The notes beneath the pieces are model-generated. The model did no database searches and had not been told where the DNA came from. It worked only from the letters and a program-made list of their open reading frames with translations. This document shows, in pieces, positions 63,607-64,000 of a stretch of DNA of 64,000 nucleotides. Position 1 is the first letter of the stretch; each line of letters opens with the position of its first letter. A program made the position numbers and the translations under genes. Source of the stretch: Prado023 sp963706885 (GTDB lineage: Bacteria > Actinomycetota > Actinomycetes > S36-B12 > CAIYMF01); NCBI GenBank assembly GCA_963706885.1, contig CAVPNX010000007.1, positions 127,404-191,403 of the forward strand, read 5' to 3'.

Positions 63607-63628
63607 GCTGCCCCGACTGGCGGGCAGC
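63607..63628. terminator. Hairpin between convergent genes
   Basis: GCTGCCC (63607-63613) and GGGCAGC (63622-63628) form a perfect 7-bp stem with an 8-base loop between the lipoprotein and small membrane protein genes. Confidence 0.4.
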
Positions 63629-63630
63629 GA

Positions 63631-63885
63631 CTACGGCTGGATCACCTGGGAGAGGTCGACGACCCCGGAGTAGTCAGCGCCGTTGAGCATCAGCAGGGCC
63701 CAGGCGGCCAGGGCGAGGACGACGAGCAGCCCGAGCAGGACACCGAGCGCGTAGGGAAGCCACGGCCGTTCCCCGGTCCCCGGGACGACAGCGGCAGCCG
63801 AGTCCGGGGCGGGACGGGCTGCGACCGTGGAGGTGACGCTGGCGCGCGTCGCGTGTTCGGTGGGGGTTGGCAGGGTCGTGATCAT
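63631..63885 (-). CDS. Small single-pass membrane protein
   Basis: 84 aa from ATG 63885 (MITTLPTPTEHATRASVTST). Polar Ala/Thr/Pro N-terminus and one transmembrane helix (YALGVLLGLLVVLALAAWALL), then a short extracytoplasmic end (NGADYSGVVDLSQVIQP). Family not recognised. The frame opens at 63984 but that extension is not convincing. Upstream, GATACA on its strand could be a -10. Confidence 0.5.
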   Translation of the reverse strand: MITTLPTPTEHATRASVTSTVAARPAPDSAAAVVPGTGERPWLPYALGVLLGLLVVLALAAWALLMLNGADYSGVVDLSQVIQP

Positions 63886-64000
63886 CGGGACCACCCCTTC
63901 TCTGTATCCCTTCCGATTCCGGTATACCGCCGCGCCGGCCTCGCAGGTCAGTGCCAGAGGGCCCGCATCTGCCGACCCCCACACAGGGCGAAGCCCCTCA

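Overview
The window is chromosomal DNA of a high-GC actinobacterium (class Actinomycetes). The evidence is G/C at almost every third codon position together with marker families: a WhiB protein, BldC, DUF3073, DUF3499, DUF5719, the MtrA-MtrB-LpqB module, monomeric NADP isocitrate dehydrogenase and a PurS-PurQ-small PurL complex. I cannot name a genus from the sequence. I see no rRNA, tRNA, CRISPR array, prophage or insertion sequence.

Layout. 1-12.9 kb: end of a TIGR03089-family gene, a mannose-1-phosphate guanylyltransferase-like gene, a divergent DNA glycosylase, WhiB, a large membrane glycosyltransferase, DUF5719, DUF3499, phosphomannomutase, a Trm112-like protein, a cation diffusion facilitator and S-adenosylhomocysteinase; this looks like a GDP-mannose / surface glycan block. 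13.1-20.8 kb: RDD and SpoIIM-like membrane proteins and a minus-strand operon GPDPase-membrane protein, DUF4129, DUF4350, MoxR, DUF58. 20.8-30 kb: mtrA-mtrB-lpqB-comF-hpf-LuxR-type regulator-secA. 30.3-37.7 kb: Sua5/YrdC, a broken secreted protein, isocitrate dehydrogenase, a type II toxin-antitoxin pair, exodeoxyribonuclease III and an unrecognised helical protein. This part has the highest density of frame disruptions. 37.8-49.2 kb: CNNM/CorC-like protein, trpS, a 2H-phosphoesterase/GNAT protein, a spermidine-synthase-like protein, thioredoxin, an ECF sigma factor with a DUF4349 partner, an orphan PIN toxin, phosphoglucomutase, an LCP protein and DUF4126. 49.3-58.5 kb: purine synthesis (purS-purQ-purL, then purF-purM), with a YdeI-like protein, a TauE-like permease, a sterol-carrier-fold protein and an EamA transporter between them. 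58.5-64 kb: DUF3073, BldC, MATE and MFS transporters, a lipoprotein and a small membrane protein.

How the genes fit together. ManB, the nucleotidyltransferase, the glycosyltransferase, Pgm and LCP belong to sugar-nucleotide supply and cell-envelope glycan assembly. MtrAB-LpqB is the actinobacterial cell-wall/division signalling system, WhiB (WhiB2/WhmD-like) is a division/septation regulator, and SecA drives secretion. The pur genes use tight stop/start overlaps (TGATG, ATGA, GTGA), so translation is probably coupled.

Data caveat. At least a dozen well-conserved genes are interrupted by single-base frameshifts, and most behave as one-base insertions. Essential genes (purL, exoIII, isocitrate dehydrogenase, Sua5) are affected, so residual sequencing error is a better general explanation than gene decay. 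Coordinates of such genes span all the frames. Several apparent gene fusions (GPDPase-membrane/DUF4129/DUF4350, CNNM/TrpS) are probably products of the same errors. The most interesting intact oddity is a PurS with a seven-cysteine C-terminal tail.
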